Source: Periplaneta americana
Taxonomy: Eukaryota > Arthropoda > Insecta > Blattodea > Blattidae
Assembly (NCBI RefSeq): GCF_040183065.1
Contig: NW_027185502.1
Coordinates: 62,001-126,000, forward strand
Reading direction: 5' to 3'
Length of the DNA stretch: 64,000 nt
The position numbers and the translations under genes are program-made. Numbering within the stretch: position 1 is the stretch's first letter; each line of letters starts with the position of its first letter. The notes beneath the pieces were generated by a model, which had not been told where the DNA came from, did not search any database, and worked only from the letters and a program-made list of their open reading frames with translations. Positions 35,471 to 45,993 of this stretch are shown here, one piece after another.

Positions 35471-35909
35471 TATATGATTTATACTTGTCGTTAAGCACAT
35501 CCAGTGAGGTAACACTTCATATATTTCTTGTATACAGTGCCATCCCACCTTATTACACAGCAAATTTATGCAAGTCATAACTTACTTACTTCTCTCTTCC
35601 ACTTACATTCTTTTTAAATGTATCTCGTCACGTCTCGTTCACCGGCCTATCCATCTATATTTCCCCACTTCTCCACTTTTATCCTCCCCCTCACTCCACT
35701 TCACTTCCTATGATATCCTTGTCCCCCATACTATTTTCTTGTATTTTCCCCCACTACACCAACTTCTTAAATCATGTTTATTTTTAATATTCACCTTTAT
35801 TCCTTCACTGCTCCCTGGATCCGTTCCATTTTTCTTCACTCGCCTTGTTGTTGTTTTTCCCTGACTCCGCAACTCACGTACTCGCCTTTGAATCGCCTCA
35901 AAACACACA

Positions 35910-35918
35910 CATATGTAT

Positions 35919-35949
<31 letters not shown>

Positions 35950-35972
35950 CATACATACATACGCATTGTTCT
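35910..35972. repeat. (ACAT)n microsatellite at a LINE 3' end
   Basis: About 14 ACAT units with small interruptions. It adjoins the 3' end of the minus-strand LINE at 35990-37340, so it probably arose from that element's tail. Confidence 0.9.
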
Positions 35973-35989
35973 GTCAATTGGCACGCTTT

Positions 35990-37340
35990 TCACCGCAAAC
36001 CCAGCATTCTTCCATTTTTTCTATTTTATGCCTTCCTCTTAATCTCCGCATATGATCCACACTCTTAATGTGTATTATCACATATCTTCTTCTGCCTCGA
36101 ACTCATAACACTTTTACAATTTCTACAAGTGCATCCTTCCGTGGGCAGTTTATTTTCGACCAGTGACCCAACCAACTCCTTTTTTTCTTTCTGATCAGTT
36201 TCAGCATCAATCTTTCTTCACCCACTCTTTCCAATACAGTTTCATTTCTTATTCTGTCTGTCCATTTCACAGGCTCTATCCTTCTCCAGAAAAAAGCGCA
36301 TCTTCTGCGGAATTCTGGAGGAAGGACTAAGGAAGAGATTAGTGAAGTGCTTTGTGTAGAATGTAGCATTGTATGGAGCAGAAACATGGACATTACGATG
36401 AAGTGAAGCGAAGCGAATAGAAGCATTTTAAATGTGGATATGGAGAAGGATGGAGCGTGTGAAATGGACAGACAGAGTAAGAAACGAAGCTGTGTTGGAA
36501 AGAGTGTATGAAGAAAGAATAATGCTGAAACTGATCAGAAAGAGGAAAAGGAATTAGCTGGGATACTGATTGAGAAGATACTGAACACTGAGGGATGCAC
36601 TGGAAGAAATTGTGAACGAGAGAATAGTTCGTGGCAGAAGAAGATATCAGATGATAGACGACATTAAGATAAATGGATTATATGTGGAGACAAAGAGGAA
36701 GGCAGAAAGTAGGAAAGTCTGGAAAAAGCTGGGTTTGCAGTGAAAAACCACCCCTTTGGCAAAACACTATGGATGAATGAATTAATCCTTCTCCACATCC
36801 ACATTTCAAAATGCTTCTATTCGCATCACTTCAGCTCGCCCTTGTGTCCACGTTTCTACTCTATATAATGACACACTCCACACAAAGCACTTCACTAGTC
36901 TCTTTATTATTTTATAGAAATCCGCAGAAGATTCTTCTTTTTCTATTAAAAGCTTCCTTTGTTATAGCTATCCTTCTTTTGATTTCGTGGCACCAGCTTA
37001 TAGTACCCTCCAAGTATTTGCAGATGTTCATCTGCTCTCTCTCATTTAGTATTCGCATGTTTATGTTCTTTATTTTTTTCTGACAACCATGGTCTTCGCT
37101 ATATTAGCATTATCGTCATGCCATACTGCTCACAGCTGTCACTTACCTCCACCAGCATATCCCTTAATAACTTCCCTTGTACTGCTAAAACACCAAATCA
37201 TCAACAAATCTAATGCACTTCATTCTTCTTCCTCCTACTATCATCTCTCCCATGTTATGAAAACAGTTCTTCACTAAATTCTTCAAATAGATGTTGAACA
37301 GAGTGGGTGATAAAGACATTCTTGTTGTACTTCTTTCCTT
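35990..37340 (-). pseudogene. LINE family A copy, interrupted
   Basis: The minus strand encodes, from right to left, an RT segment with RMKCIRFVDD-like and LINKSNALH-type remnants, then LVKCFV..ETWT remnants, then (35990-36288) VKWTDRIRNETVLERVGEER, LMLKLIRKKKRSWLGHWSK and RRLRGRHKIEKMEECW. This is the C-terminal region of an endonuclease-reverse transcriptase LINE. It is split by a same-family copy inserted at 36289-36784. Stops and frameshifts occur throughout. Its 3' end meets the (ACAT)n tract. Confidence 0.75.
36289..36784 (+). mobile_element. 5'-truncated LINE family A inserted in its own kind
   Basis: The plus strand reads RIFCGILEEGLRKRLVKCF, then VALYGAETWTLR, MERVKWTDRVRNEAVLERVY, EERIMLKLIRKRKRN and RRRYQMIDDIKINGLYVETK, the C-terminal part of the same family as its host. 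It is flanked by perfect 11-bp direct repeats ATCCTTCTCCA (36278-36288 and 36785-36795). It ends in an ATGAATGAATTA tail. Target duplication, 5' truncation and tail are the hallmarks of target-primed reverse transcription. In-frame stops make it dead. Confidence 0.88.
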
Positions 37341-37434
37341 ATTCCACTTCCTTCAGACATTTCTTCTGCTATGCTGACTTTGACTCGTTCTTTCACATAA
37401 AGACTAATGAACAGCCTCCTCTCTTTCCAATTCA

Positions 37435-37900
37435 CATCTATAAACGAAATATAGTTTTGTACGTAATGAACTTAAGTAGTCTGAATGTAGTAATCAACAC
37501 AGTGGTATCATTTATAATTGTTACTGTTGTTCGAAGGTATTTGAATTTTTCCACCTTTTCAAAGGATATATTTCCAATTTTATATTTCCTTTTCGTATTA
37601 TGTCCTGGCCACAAGACATAATCATATTCTTTGTCTTTTCGGGGATCTACTTGCAAACCAATGTCCTTACTTGTTTCAACTAAAATTCCCATGTTTTCCG
37701 TATATTTCTCCTAAAACATTCACGTCATCTGCATAAACAAGCAGCTGATGTAACCCTTTCAATCCCAAATCCTCTCTGTTTTCCTGAATGATCCTAATGG
37801 CATATCCTATAGCAAAATTAAAAAGTAAGTGTGACAATATCAAATTAATCGACACCAGAAAACCGTAGACTATAGTTGACACAGCTATCATTACCGGCAT
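37435..37900 (-). pseudogene. LINE family B fragment
   Basis: The minus strand gives [20 protein letters not shown] and [19 protein letters not shown] with the catalytic YADD box. After a frame change come [20 protein letters not shown] and ISFEKVEKFKYLRTTVTIIN. It is truncated on both sides and abuts the family A region at 37340. Non-functional. Confidence 0.85.
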
Positions 37901-38390
37901 TGAATTACTGCAATATTGTGGTCAGAAGTTTTGGAAACACTAAACCGATTGTTTAAAAGGAAATATGATGCTTACAATCAGATAACTATTTATGAGAAAT
38001 TATGTTTTCGGAACCAGTTGTAACAACAGTGTGTTAAATTTTTAAAGGTTAGAACAAAAGAGTCTAGCAAGATATTTTACAATGTTATGTCACTGAACGG
38101 CCCATATATTGTCAATTTCGCAGTTATTTTCTTCATTTTATGATTAAAACCAATTTATATAACTGCTCGAAGAGGAGGACACGAAAGGAGAGAAGTGCAG
38201 AAAAGATAAGTTGTGATGAAACACAAATAAATCATTGGCCATGCATCTAACTTAATCTTACTTATGACATTTTCAGGTTGAAATATATGAAACTGGCCGT
38301 GGAAGTGCAACTCCTACTGCGAGGGTTGGAACAAATTACTGTTATGAGAGAGATATTGCACTGTTGCATGCAAATATTTACTTATAGCCC
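37901..38390. other. AT-rich interval, nothing recognised
   Basis: No supported feature. Confidence 0.4.
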
Positions 38391-38634
38391 TATATCTGCA
38401 GTGCTTGGGAAAAGTGACATAAGTCAGTTTCCACAAACCTTTTTTAATAATTTATTGACAACTTACGGAACATCTGCTCGCTTGGAAAAAGAGACATAAG
38501 TATTTCTCCCATTACAATAATTCATACAGAAAAAAATCAAATCGGCATAAACCAGTGTGAGTTGTCAATAAATTATCAAGAAAGGCTTGTGAAAAAACTG
38601 ACTTATGTCACTTTTCCCAAGCACTGCAGATATA
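38391..38634. mobile_element. Foldback MITE, ~70-bp arms
   Basis: The left arm begins TATATCTGCAGTGCTTGGGA and carries AAGTGACATAAGTCAGTTT and AATAATTTATTGACAACT. The right arm is its inverse (AGTTGTCAATAAATTAT ... CACTTTTCCCAAGCACTGCA, GATATA). Arms of about 70 bp pair around a core of about 100 bp. TA/TATA at both ends suggests a TA-targeting element. It encodes no protein. Confidence 0.88.
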
Positions 38635-39286
38635 ATAATACAGTAGTTTGAAACCTTATTTTGATTACAATAAAACTGATGCTGAAAATATCTTATATTC
38701 CTGTTTAACATATCTCACATACCAACTTCGTCAAAACTCAAATTCTTTGCACCATAATATTATGTACAGAACCTGAACATACTTATGAGAGGTCAGTCAA
38801 TTTTGTATCTTATTTTCTGTTCTAATTTATAAACTATTACATCACTGCTGTTGTTTGCATTATTAAAAGCTTACGGCAATCCTGAATAAGTCTATTAGTT
38901 TTCTTCTTAATCGAAAACCATGAAAAAATAGGCATAGTATATAATTATAATATTGTCGAAGAAGAGACAAATGAACTTCTCCGTTCTAATTGTGTGACAA
39001 CTAATTGTTTGCTTATTACACATATAGTAACAGCGGTTAGTGACTGACCCAGTGCTATATAATAAAGTGAATTATACCAGTTGGATATCAGAGATTTTCT
39101 CTGCATTGAAATGTAAAATGCAAGGACGATACATAGTGACTGATGAAAATTATGAATCATTAACAATAGAGGTTATGAGATTATGAAATTAATATAACTG
39201 GCCTACTGTATTTGCTGTAAGCTTCATCCGAGTGGCTTTAAATCCTGCATCCTTTGTACTTGCCAGTTAATGTGTGTATATTATAT
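38635..39286. other. AT-rich interval, nothing recognised
   Basis: No supported feature. Confidence 0.4.
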
Positions 39287-39467
39287 CACAGTTTACTATA
39301 TAGTCAGGAAGCTTGAGTTTTGAGGGTGCTAGAAACAATAGACTGTGACGGAACTATTTTGCATTGCCTGTAATGAGGCGATATTAGCGATCCTAGTGGT
39401 GAGCAACTATCTAATGTTTGCATATTTACTACGTATTGAGCTTAGCGAATGTATATACTAGACAGTG
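39287..39467. mobile_element. 181-bp MITE of the P-like family (copy c)
   Basis: The left end CACAGTTTACTATATAGTCA followed by GGAAGCTT, and the internal AATAGACTGTGACGG, match the left end of copies a and b. The right half TGAGGCGATATTAGCGATCC to GTATATACTAGACAGTG matches the right end of copy b at 55085-55177. It is therefore a both-ends-only deletion derivative. Confidence 0.8.
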
Positions 39468-40469
39468 CTTATATTCCCCCCTGTTCCCACAGATACGATT
39501 TGCTTGTCCTTGGAGCCAATAGCATCGGTGTCAGACACTATTGGTATTAGAGGAGTTGTACTCAAGCCTTTTCGTTCATATTTAGAAAATAGATATCAAG
39601 AAGTTATAATTGACAATTATAATAACAATTATAAATTGATCGATATTGGAATTTCACAAGGTACAGTATTAGAACCAATCTTATTTATAATATATACTTA
39701 TTAATAATTTGTTGAAAATTGTTCTAATGAAATAAGGTGGTAATATATTTTCTTTTGCAGTAATATTATACTAACATTTAATGGGGAAAATTGGGATAAC
39801 ACTTATTGAAATGCTAGCAATGGAATTAACGTAGTGAAAAATTGGCTTGACTTTAATCTCCTGTCCTTAAATATTAATAAGACTACTTATATTCCATTTT
39901 CTTTAACAACGGATGGTTTACCTCCAACTATGAATAATTATCACTTAGTAATACATAACATTACGTGTAATGAATTAACAAATAATGACTGTAATTGGCC
40001 ACATCTAACACCTTCCACAAAAGTCAAATATTTAGGAGTTATTATAGATCAACATTTACGTTGGGACAGTGGCGATTTCTCTTAAGGAGCACAGGAGCAG
40101 TGCACCACCTCATCAAATAACACGTTTTCAAAGTTATATCAATGAGCTGCAGTAGACTATGTGAGCGACATAATTCTTTATTATAATACTATGTAAAAAT
40201 AACACTGCACGGTGTACTGGTCTTGTTGACGCCTGGGAATTATGTTTACCGCTCGACACTTGCGGCACACTGTTCCATTGGAGCATGCGCAGTAGTGCTG
40301 TTTCACTGGCAGGCTTTGGAGCTTGGTAGGGAGGCAATACAGTGTGCATAAGAGGGGTTAGGAGCACTTTCAGATCTGTTCTCAAGCTGTCTGCAGTAGT
40401 CGTTAGATTGTTACATCACAAATGTTACAATGAATAGTGGGCAAAATCTTTTAAATATGTAATTTTCTG

Positions 40470-41210
40470 TAAGACCTTTACACGAAAAGATCAAAATAAA
40501 GAAGATGGGTACACCTACACGTGAATTAAAATTACAAGTGGCGAAGCATAGTAATAGAGAAGAGAAAAGAAAATTGAACATTCGGACTTACGAAAAAGCA
40601 ATATGCGGCTACAATATAAAAGACGCTGTATTTGTTCGACGGCGATAATTTATTGACAAAAACAAGTACGTTTTATGAATTTTATTTATTTTTCTGTTTG
40701 AATTTAGGACTGTGCGTAGTAACTAAATAATTTTGATTATCGTTCTGCAGGTATGATTGATTTGAATCACATGAATGAAAGAATTAAAAAACACGATTCT
40801 TCAGCTGCACACATCAACAATAATGTTAAAGTAGCAGTATTGGTTCAAACAAACATACAGACACAATTGGATTTAATATTGGATTGTTGAACTTCACAAT
40901 GATTAAGTTACCAAGAACACATATGTGCGTGCGGTTTTGTGGAGCTTTTGAGTTGGCTTTAAGAGGTCACGAAGACGGAAACTCATCTTTAAACGCTAGT
41001 ATTTTTCTTGACCTCATCAATTTAAAAGTTCTGAATTAGACGCACTCTTAAGGAACATTTGGAAACAGCAAAAGTGTTTAAGGACACATCAAACACTATA
41101 CAGAACGAAGTCCTTCAAGCCATTTTGCGTGTATGCCATGATGAGATTTCAAAGAAATAAAGAATGCTGTTGACTTTTTAGCAGTTAAGGCTGATGATGA
41201 ACTTTGTTAT
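40470..41210 (+). pseudogene. hAT transposase remnant (TTF/ZMYM-like type)
   Basis: Pieces in changing frames: LKLQVAKHSNREEKRKLN, HMNERIKKHDSSAAHINNNV, FCGAFELALRGHEDGNSSLN, ASIFLDLINL, EHLETAKVFKDTSNTIQNEV and LQAILRVCHDEISKK. The LRGHxE/D block followed by NxGxF(L/I)xL(I/L) and a DTSxTIQNE(L/V)L block is the known order in TTF-type zinc-finger hAT transposases. The catalytic second half is missing, so this copy could not move itself. Confidence 0.8.
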
Positions 41211-41395
41211 AAAATGCAATATAGCTAAAACAATATTATTTACGGTGTGTTACAATAGAAGTTCAACATTTTACTTCGCTATTAATGGACCTACATAGGA
41301 AACTAATTAACTGCAATTTCTTGACTAACAAAATTATGTAAATCTATACCTATATAACATATGTTAATAGTTATGGAGTAGTTAGTACAAATAAT

Positions 41396-41472
41396 GATAA
41401 TGATAATAATAATGATAATAATAATGATAATAATAATAATAGGGTGTAATAATAATAATATGATAATCATAA
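41396..41472. repeat. Imperfect (AAT/GAT)n microsatellite
   Basis: AATAATGATAAT-type units within the hAT element. Confidence 0.85.
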
Positions 41473-42478
41473 TAAATATTTGTGCACCACCAGGATTATT
41501 TATCACCACATGCCACTGCGTTGGGATATAAACAAATTGATTTTATATGTACAAGTATAAGAAAGAAAATTTATTAATTCATAATCCTTAGACATTTTAT
41601 CACTAAGGAGGCATTGAGAATAATATTTTATTACATAGAAGATTACTAAAAATTTGTGTAACAAAAATATGGATTACCCGAAAAATTTAATTTATTCAGA
41701 TTTAGAAGTATTAACTATTGAAGAAATTTATAAATATAGTTTACTAACTTACTACCACAGAAATCAAATAAAACGTAAATCTAGTCGACATGAATATCGT
41801 ACACGAAGACAAAAGTCTACTTTCTCATTAACTGAGCCTAAATGTCATACAAGTGCAGCTCTTGAACATGGTGCTAGGTTCGGCTCAATACTTATAATTA
41901 AATTACAAACCATTTTCCAAATTTGAAATATTCAAAATTGAAGCTTTCGAAAAAGAGATTTATAAAATTATTCATGATATATAATATTAAAAAATGTAAG
42001 TATTTTTTTACCTTTTTATTTCTGTCGACTATATTCATTTTTTTATTGAATATCACTGGCTTCTGTCTGATTGCCAACTTATATTAAATCCTTTTTTTCT
42101 CTTTCTCTCTTTCTTCCTTTTTTGCTTTTGTGTGTTATTTAATGGCCTGAATTAAGTTACTTATTTAGTAAACTGCCCTTGTAAATTTAATGTTACATTA
42201 TTGACTAAGACCACACTGTACACGAGCCTGCCCCTTAGGGTAGTTGCTAGAAACATTTTTGTTTTATAATTTTAATTTGTACTCACTAGCTAGCTAGTTA
42301 AATAAATTATTACTTGACTATTTTGAATCAATAATTACATTCACAGTATTCAGTATTATTATTTCAGTACAGGTATATCTTGCAGTGATTTTTAAAACTT
42401 TTCTCACACATAATTAGGTTATAGTTAATACTGTAATGTAAAAATGTACATAAATAAATAAAGGTATGAAAAATAAAA

Positions 42479-42718
42479 TTACTGTCTGGAGAACACTGCG
42501 TTCATTAATGCTGTTCTTTCTGCATTTCCATTGTTACGACCAGGCTGCACAGGCACATCCACCACCTCATTGGCTATGTTGTGCAGAACTGCTGTCGCTA
42601 CAATGGTCGCCAATGTTGAGGATATTTTCGCCCTCATTTCTAGTGCCAGAACAGGACATCTCCTCTTCCAAACTTCAAATAATCTCTCTACTGGGATTTT
42701 TAATACTATATAAAACAA
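42479..42718 (-). pseudogene. Harbinger (HARBI1-like) transposase fragment
   Basis: The minus strand reads VERLFEVWKRRCPVLALEMR followed by KISSTLATIVATAVLHNIAN. The order (V/I)ERxFGxWKRRFP...L..K....VATAVLHN is the C-terminal end of the DDE domain in PIF/Harbinger nucleases such as HARBI1; the E in VERLF is the third catalytic residue. The D-containing parts are missing. An isolated fragment, probably non-functional. Confidence 0.85.
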
Positions 42719-43016
42719 TAATTAGGACATTCATTGTTTTCCATTTTCGCACACTGAAGGCAGGTATCAAATATAGTACTGGCATGTACTGACCCAGACT
42801 AATGTGCAGTTACATCAAGAATCCTCCGATTTTTGGTACAGATGTATATATATTATATTTATATTTTATTTATATTTTACTGTGCTATAAAGTGTATTCA
42901 GGTCTATGCACTTAAACTATAATAAACGTGTTTTATTGCTATAAACGGTTTTTAATGCACTTTCTACTGTTCTTTTAGGTTATTTTACTTAAATCGGTCA
43001 ACTTATCCCAAAATTA

Positions 43017-43040
43017 GTCCGGATGAACGAGGGTTTACTG
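43017..43040. mobile_element. Right terminus of a pogo/Tigger-like element
   Basis: The segment ends CGAGGGTTTACTG|TA. Reversed it begins CAGTAAACCCTCGTTCATCC, the usual pattern of insect pogo/Tigger TIRs, with TA outside. No left partner was found, so this is a solo end or a truncated copy. Confidence 0.5.
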
Positions 43041-43709
43041 TATTCATTTTGAGTTACAGCTAGGTTCTCATCAATAAGGTGTTAGCTATTAACTTGTGAA
43101 GTGAAGCGACATAGTTTTATTTCAAAGATTTTCCAGTAGAAAGAGCTTAGATCTTCTTACACCAACTGGAATCGCCGCACCACTACCGGTGTAGTCGTAT
43201 AACTCACACAGTGGCGATTCCTCCATGAAGGACATGAGAATGATCCTACAGTTTAATTTCGTGCCGCTGAGGACAGAAAACATTTTAATTACATATTTTG
43301 ATCTTCAATGCAGCTGACGTAATAATTTTATTTAAGCTTCCAATTTCTGTCGTGAGTTGTCGCCACTGCACAGCTCAGAAATAATTTCTGAGAAACCATC
43401 CAAATATCTTACAGTAAACGGTTTTTTCTAGCAGTGAATTAAGTGGGCAGGGTAGGATGCTGAGGGCGGAGTATGGCTTGACTTTAACCGCGTATGAGGA
43501 TATGACCGTGAATCCTAATACTACGACCCTTCTTTCTGGGTGATGAAGACCCTGTCAAAGATTACAATAAGAATTTTCAAGTATCCTTATAGCCTACTTA
43601 AATGCATTTCAGTGGTTATTTTAAAAGAATGGAATAAAGGAAATAATAAATAATTTAAAATTATATAATGATGTAAAATTTTCACTGCTTGTTTACTTTG
43701 TGACCTGAT

Positions 43710-43761
43710 AGAGTGTAAGAGAAGGTCCTATGGTCTTAACTCTGCCAGCATAAATAAACAA

Positions 43762-43795
<34 letters not shown>
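43710..43795 (+). repeat. Retrotransposon 3' end with (ATT)n tail, copy 2
   Basis: AGAGAAGGTCCTATGGTCTT and AACTCTGCCAGCATAAATAAA match the end at 13925-14032 and are again followed by (ATT)n. It lies inside the hAT element at 43209. Confidence 0.65.
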
Positions 43796-43796
<1 letters not shown>

Positions 43797-43861
43797 ATAT
43801 AAAAGGAATAAAAATAAATTGCATAAAAGTATAGAAAATAGGCTATAATAAATACAAGAAT

Positions 43862-44060
43862 TAACAGGATTTTCAGATGACATGACAGCCGAAATAAAAT
43901 CTGAAGTTGCATTTGATCATTTAGAAGAATTTAACTACAGCAAGAAATTAATTACGCAAACGTACGACGGAGCATAGGTAAATATCGGGCAGTACAATGG
44001 CTTAGGAGCCATCTTCGCAAGTAAAAAGGGGAGGAGAATCGAACTTCATTACAAATAAAT
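43862..44060 (+). pseudogene. hAT transposase fragment
   Basis: The plus strand gives LTGFSDDMTAEIKSEVAFDH, LEEFNYSKKLITQTYDGA, a stop, then GQYNGLGAIFASKKGR. The motif L(I/V)xQxYDGAxxMxGxxNGLxA is the second-D region of TTF-type hAT transposases. A premature stop directly follows YDGA. It belongs to the element at 43209-44248. Confidence 0.75.
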
Positions 44061-44112
44061 TGCCAGTTCCAGAATGGTGAGTCAAAAGCTAACATAGGCC
44101 TATTTGTATTGA

Positions 44113-44113
<1 letters not shown>

Positions 44114-44182
<69 letters not shown>
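44114..44182. repeat. (ATT)n microsatellite
   Basis: About 23 uninterrupted ATT units inside the hAT element. Confidence 0.95.
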
Positions 44183-44183
<1 letters not shown>

Positions 44184-44256
44184 TTTGTGTCTTGGTCATT
44201 AGTCATCAATCTCATATCCTACATAAAAAAAATCACGAGTCGCCACTGAACTCCCA

Positions 44257-45770
44257 ATGTCTGCTAGTAGCTTCCCCACCAGTCGTCTGCTATCGCTGTT
44301 ATTGTTTAGGTTAAGTTCTATTTGTTTGCATCTACAAAATTGCTACCTATTTAAATGCCACGACGGGTCACGTCTACTCCCTCTGCAAGGCTTCTCCTCT
44401 TTTTATTTCAAAATTACTGTGGTTTCCCTTAATTTTCTAATACTTGTTCGCACACTGAGACAAAGAGTCCATTTCAGTTACTACATATATGAGTCCAAAT
44501 GATTGCAGAGTTTCAGGATGTATGTAGAATGCATTTAAATTTCGGTGTCTATTTTCTAGATTTAAATGTTTTCTACGCATTCACATTTTTTTCAAAATTT
44601 ATCTACTGCCACATTTATTGACACATTGTTTTGATTTTTTTCCGCTCTTTCAGTATATTCCATTATTTGATAATTAACATTCAATATTATGCAATTGTAG
44701 AGTATGATTGGGCCTAAAATATTTAATTCCCTATAATGCATGCTTTCTTTTTAATTTTGAAATGATTAAATTCAATAATTTTCAATTCAAAACATAATTA
44801 AAGCTTCAGCTAACTAAAGGCAATTATATTATCCAATGCCATAAGATAGCTTGTGAATAAAATTTATTGAAGAATTTGTGAAATTATGGCAAAAGACAGG
44901 AATTATATTGATATAAAAATATTAATATAAAATTGTTATAATTAATTAATAATGCCAATATTACTTACACTACAGCTTTGATAATCTGCAATGTATGTAC
45001 CAAGTATTGCTCAAAACTAGTATGCAAAAAAAAAGTTACTGTATGTTTTATAGTTTAGAAATTATCAAAATTCAGTTCAGCTCCTCCTTAAGCACCATAA
45101 CGAAACAAAACTAAGAACAAAGCGCTAACATGTAATATCTTCATAAACAGTACACTCGACTATGCCAATCCCAATCCTTCACACCTCTATATTATCTATC
45201 TTCCTTGCCTTCGCTTCAGTTACATATCATCGAACCACAATCTCTTCACACGCGCCCAGAATAGCCGCATACTAGCCATACCAACGCATAAGACATCATC
45301 GTATTCGTCGTCATACACAATCTCGCTATCGCGCTTGTGGAATACCCACCCAGTGACATCAGAGATTGTCGGAATTAAACAGTATTCAAAATAAACTTAA
45401 TAAGAGTACAATGCACTAAACTGAGTATTCTAACTTCATTGTAAATGTTTCGAAATTGTTACTGTTTCATTTCCATTAAAATATTACTTATTCAAACCCG
45501 TTTGCGTCCAATAACGTGCATTCATCGTCGTCTCTACACATTTAATATTTCGATAATAAAAGCTGTAGTATGCCAACACTCCCTTGTCAGTATAAAATAT
45601 CTTATGGAACAGCAGAATTAAACAACAGAGAAATTCTCTAATATTTATCACTGTAAGAAGTCAAAACGAGTAGTAACCCACCCTGAATACTACCTATGTA
45701 TAAGTAGGCACATTGCATTCTAATAAAATATTATAATTTCTACATGTTTGTGTGTTAGCATTTAGTACTC
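44257..45770. other. Interval upstream of gene B, nothing recognised
   Basis: AT-rich, with a GC-richer patch at about 45100-45370. No terminal repeats or coding motifs were recognised. Confidence 0.4.
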
Positions 45771-45778
45771 GTCTAGCT

Positions 45779-45786
45779 ATAAAAGA
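45779..45786 (+). promoter_or_regulatory. TATA box of gene B
   Basis: TATAAAAG in the context TCTAGCTATAAAAGAGC. A transcription start about 30 bases downstream (near 45809) would give a 5' leader of about 185 bases before the ATG at 45994. That also argues against the more upstream ATG at 45805 as the protein start. Confidence 0.55.
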
Positions 45787-45953
45787 GCAACCAATTTTTT
45801 AAGTATGAACGAAGTGAATAATAATATCTTAAAGATAGAAGACGTGAAAACGTTCACATCTTTTATTGTATCGGTGATTTCAACGTACTCGCGCGTTTGG
45901 GTATTGTCGTCCGACGTCATCAACAATGGCCGACAGACACGACAACACGGATC

Positions 45954-45967
45954 GTTTCCATGGAAAC
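45954..45967. promoter_or_regulatory. Perfect X-box (RFX site) palindrome before gene B
   Basis: GTTTCCATGGAAAC is a 14-bp perfect palindrome that fits the RFX consensus RYYNYY-N(1-3)-RRNRAC exactly. It lies 26 bases before the start codon. X-boxes near start codons mark RFX targets, often ciliary genes. Its position downstream of the predicted transcription start is noteworthy. The match is seen; function is inference. Confidence 0.45.
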
Positions 45968-45993
45968 ACTGTGGTTTCCCATTTTCTGCGAAA

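Larger units (their letters stand above)
40067..41518 (+). mobile_element. hAT element inserted in a LINE, 8-bp duplication
   Basis: The ends CAGTGGCGAT and CATGCCACTG are short inverted repeats. The 8 bases CGTTGGGA flank it on both sides (40059-40066 and 41519-41526). Removing the element rejoins the LINE frame at LRWD. The 1.45-kb body carries hAT transposase remains in the same orientation. Confidence 0.93.
39500..41985 (+). pseudogene. CR1/Jockey-like LINE reverse transcriptase, split by a hAT element
   Basis: Left part: GIRGVVLKPFRSYLENRYQE and IGISQGTVLEPILFIIY, the RT finger and GxxQGxxLxPxLF motifs. The following FADD box is degenerate (near 39755). Next come VKNWLDFNLLSLNINKTTY and TKVKYLGVIIDQHLRWD. 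Right part (41519-41930): MDYPKNLIYSDLEVLTIEEI, SRHEYRTRR, and ALEHGARFGSILI followed by PFSKFEIFKIEAFEKEIY in another frame. The two parts join exactly where the hAT at 40067-41518 interrupts them. The 3' untranslated part runs to about 42320. Stops and frame changes disable it. Confidence 0.85.
43209..44248 (+). mobile_element. hAT element, second copy type
   Basis: The ends CAGTGGCGATTCCTC and GAGTCGCCACTG are inverted repeats of about 10 bp. The flanks AACTCACA (43201-43208) and AACTCCCA (44249-44256) are an 8-bp duplication with one mismatch. The ends match those of the element at 40067, so they are one hAT family. The 1.04-kb body keeps only a short transposase piece and two (ATT)n tracts. 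Confidence 0.85.

Noticed and set aside
34869..35578. Long SYHII-repeat open frames on the minus strand
   Set aside because: They are translations of the pure TATGA tract; a five-base unit gives a periodic open frame by chance.
42531..42713. Plus-strand ORF over the Harbinger fragment
   Set aside because: It is the antisense shadow of the minus-strand HARBI1-like sequence.
45805..45993. Longer gene B protein starting at ATG 45805
   Set aside because: The TATA box at 45779 puts the transcription start at about the same place as this ATG, and the extra residues would hide the presequence-like leader.
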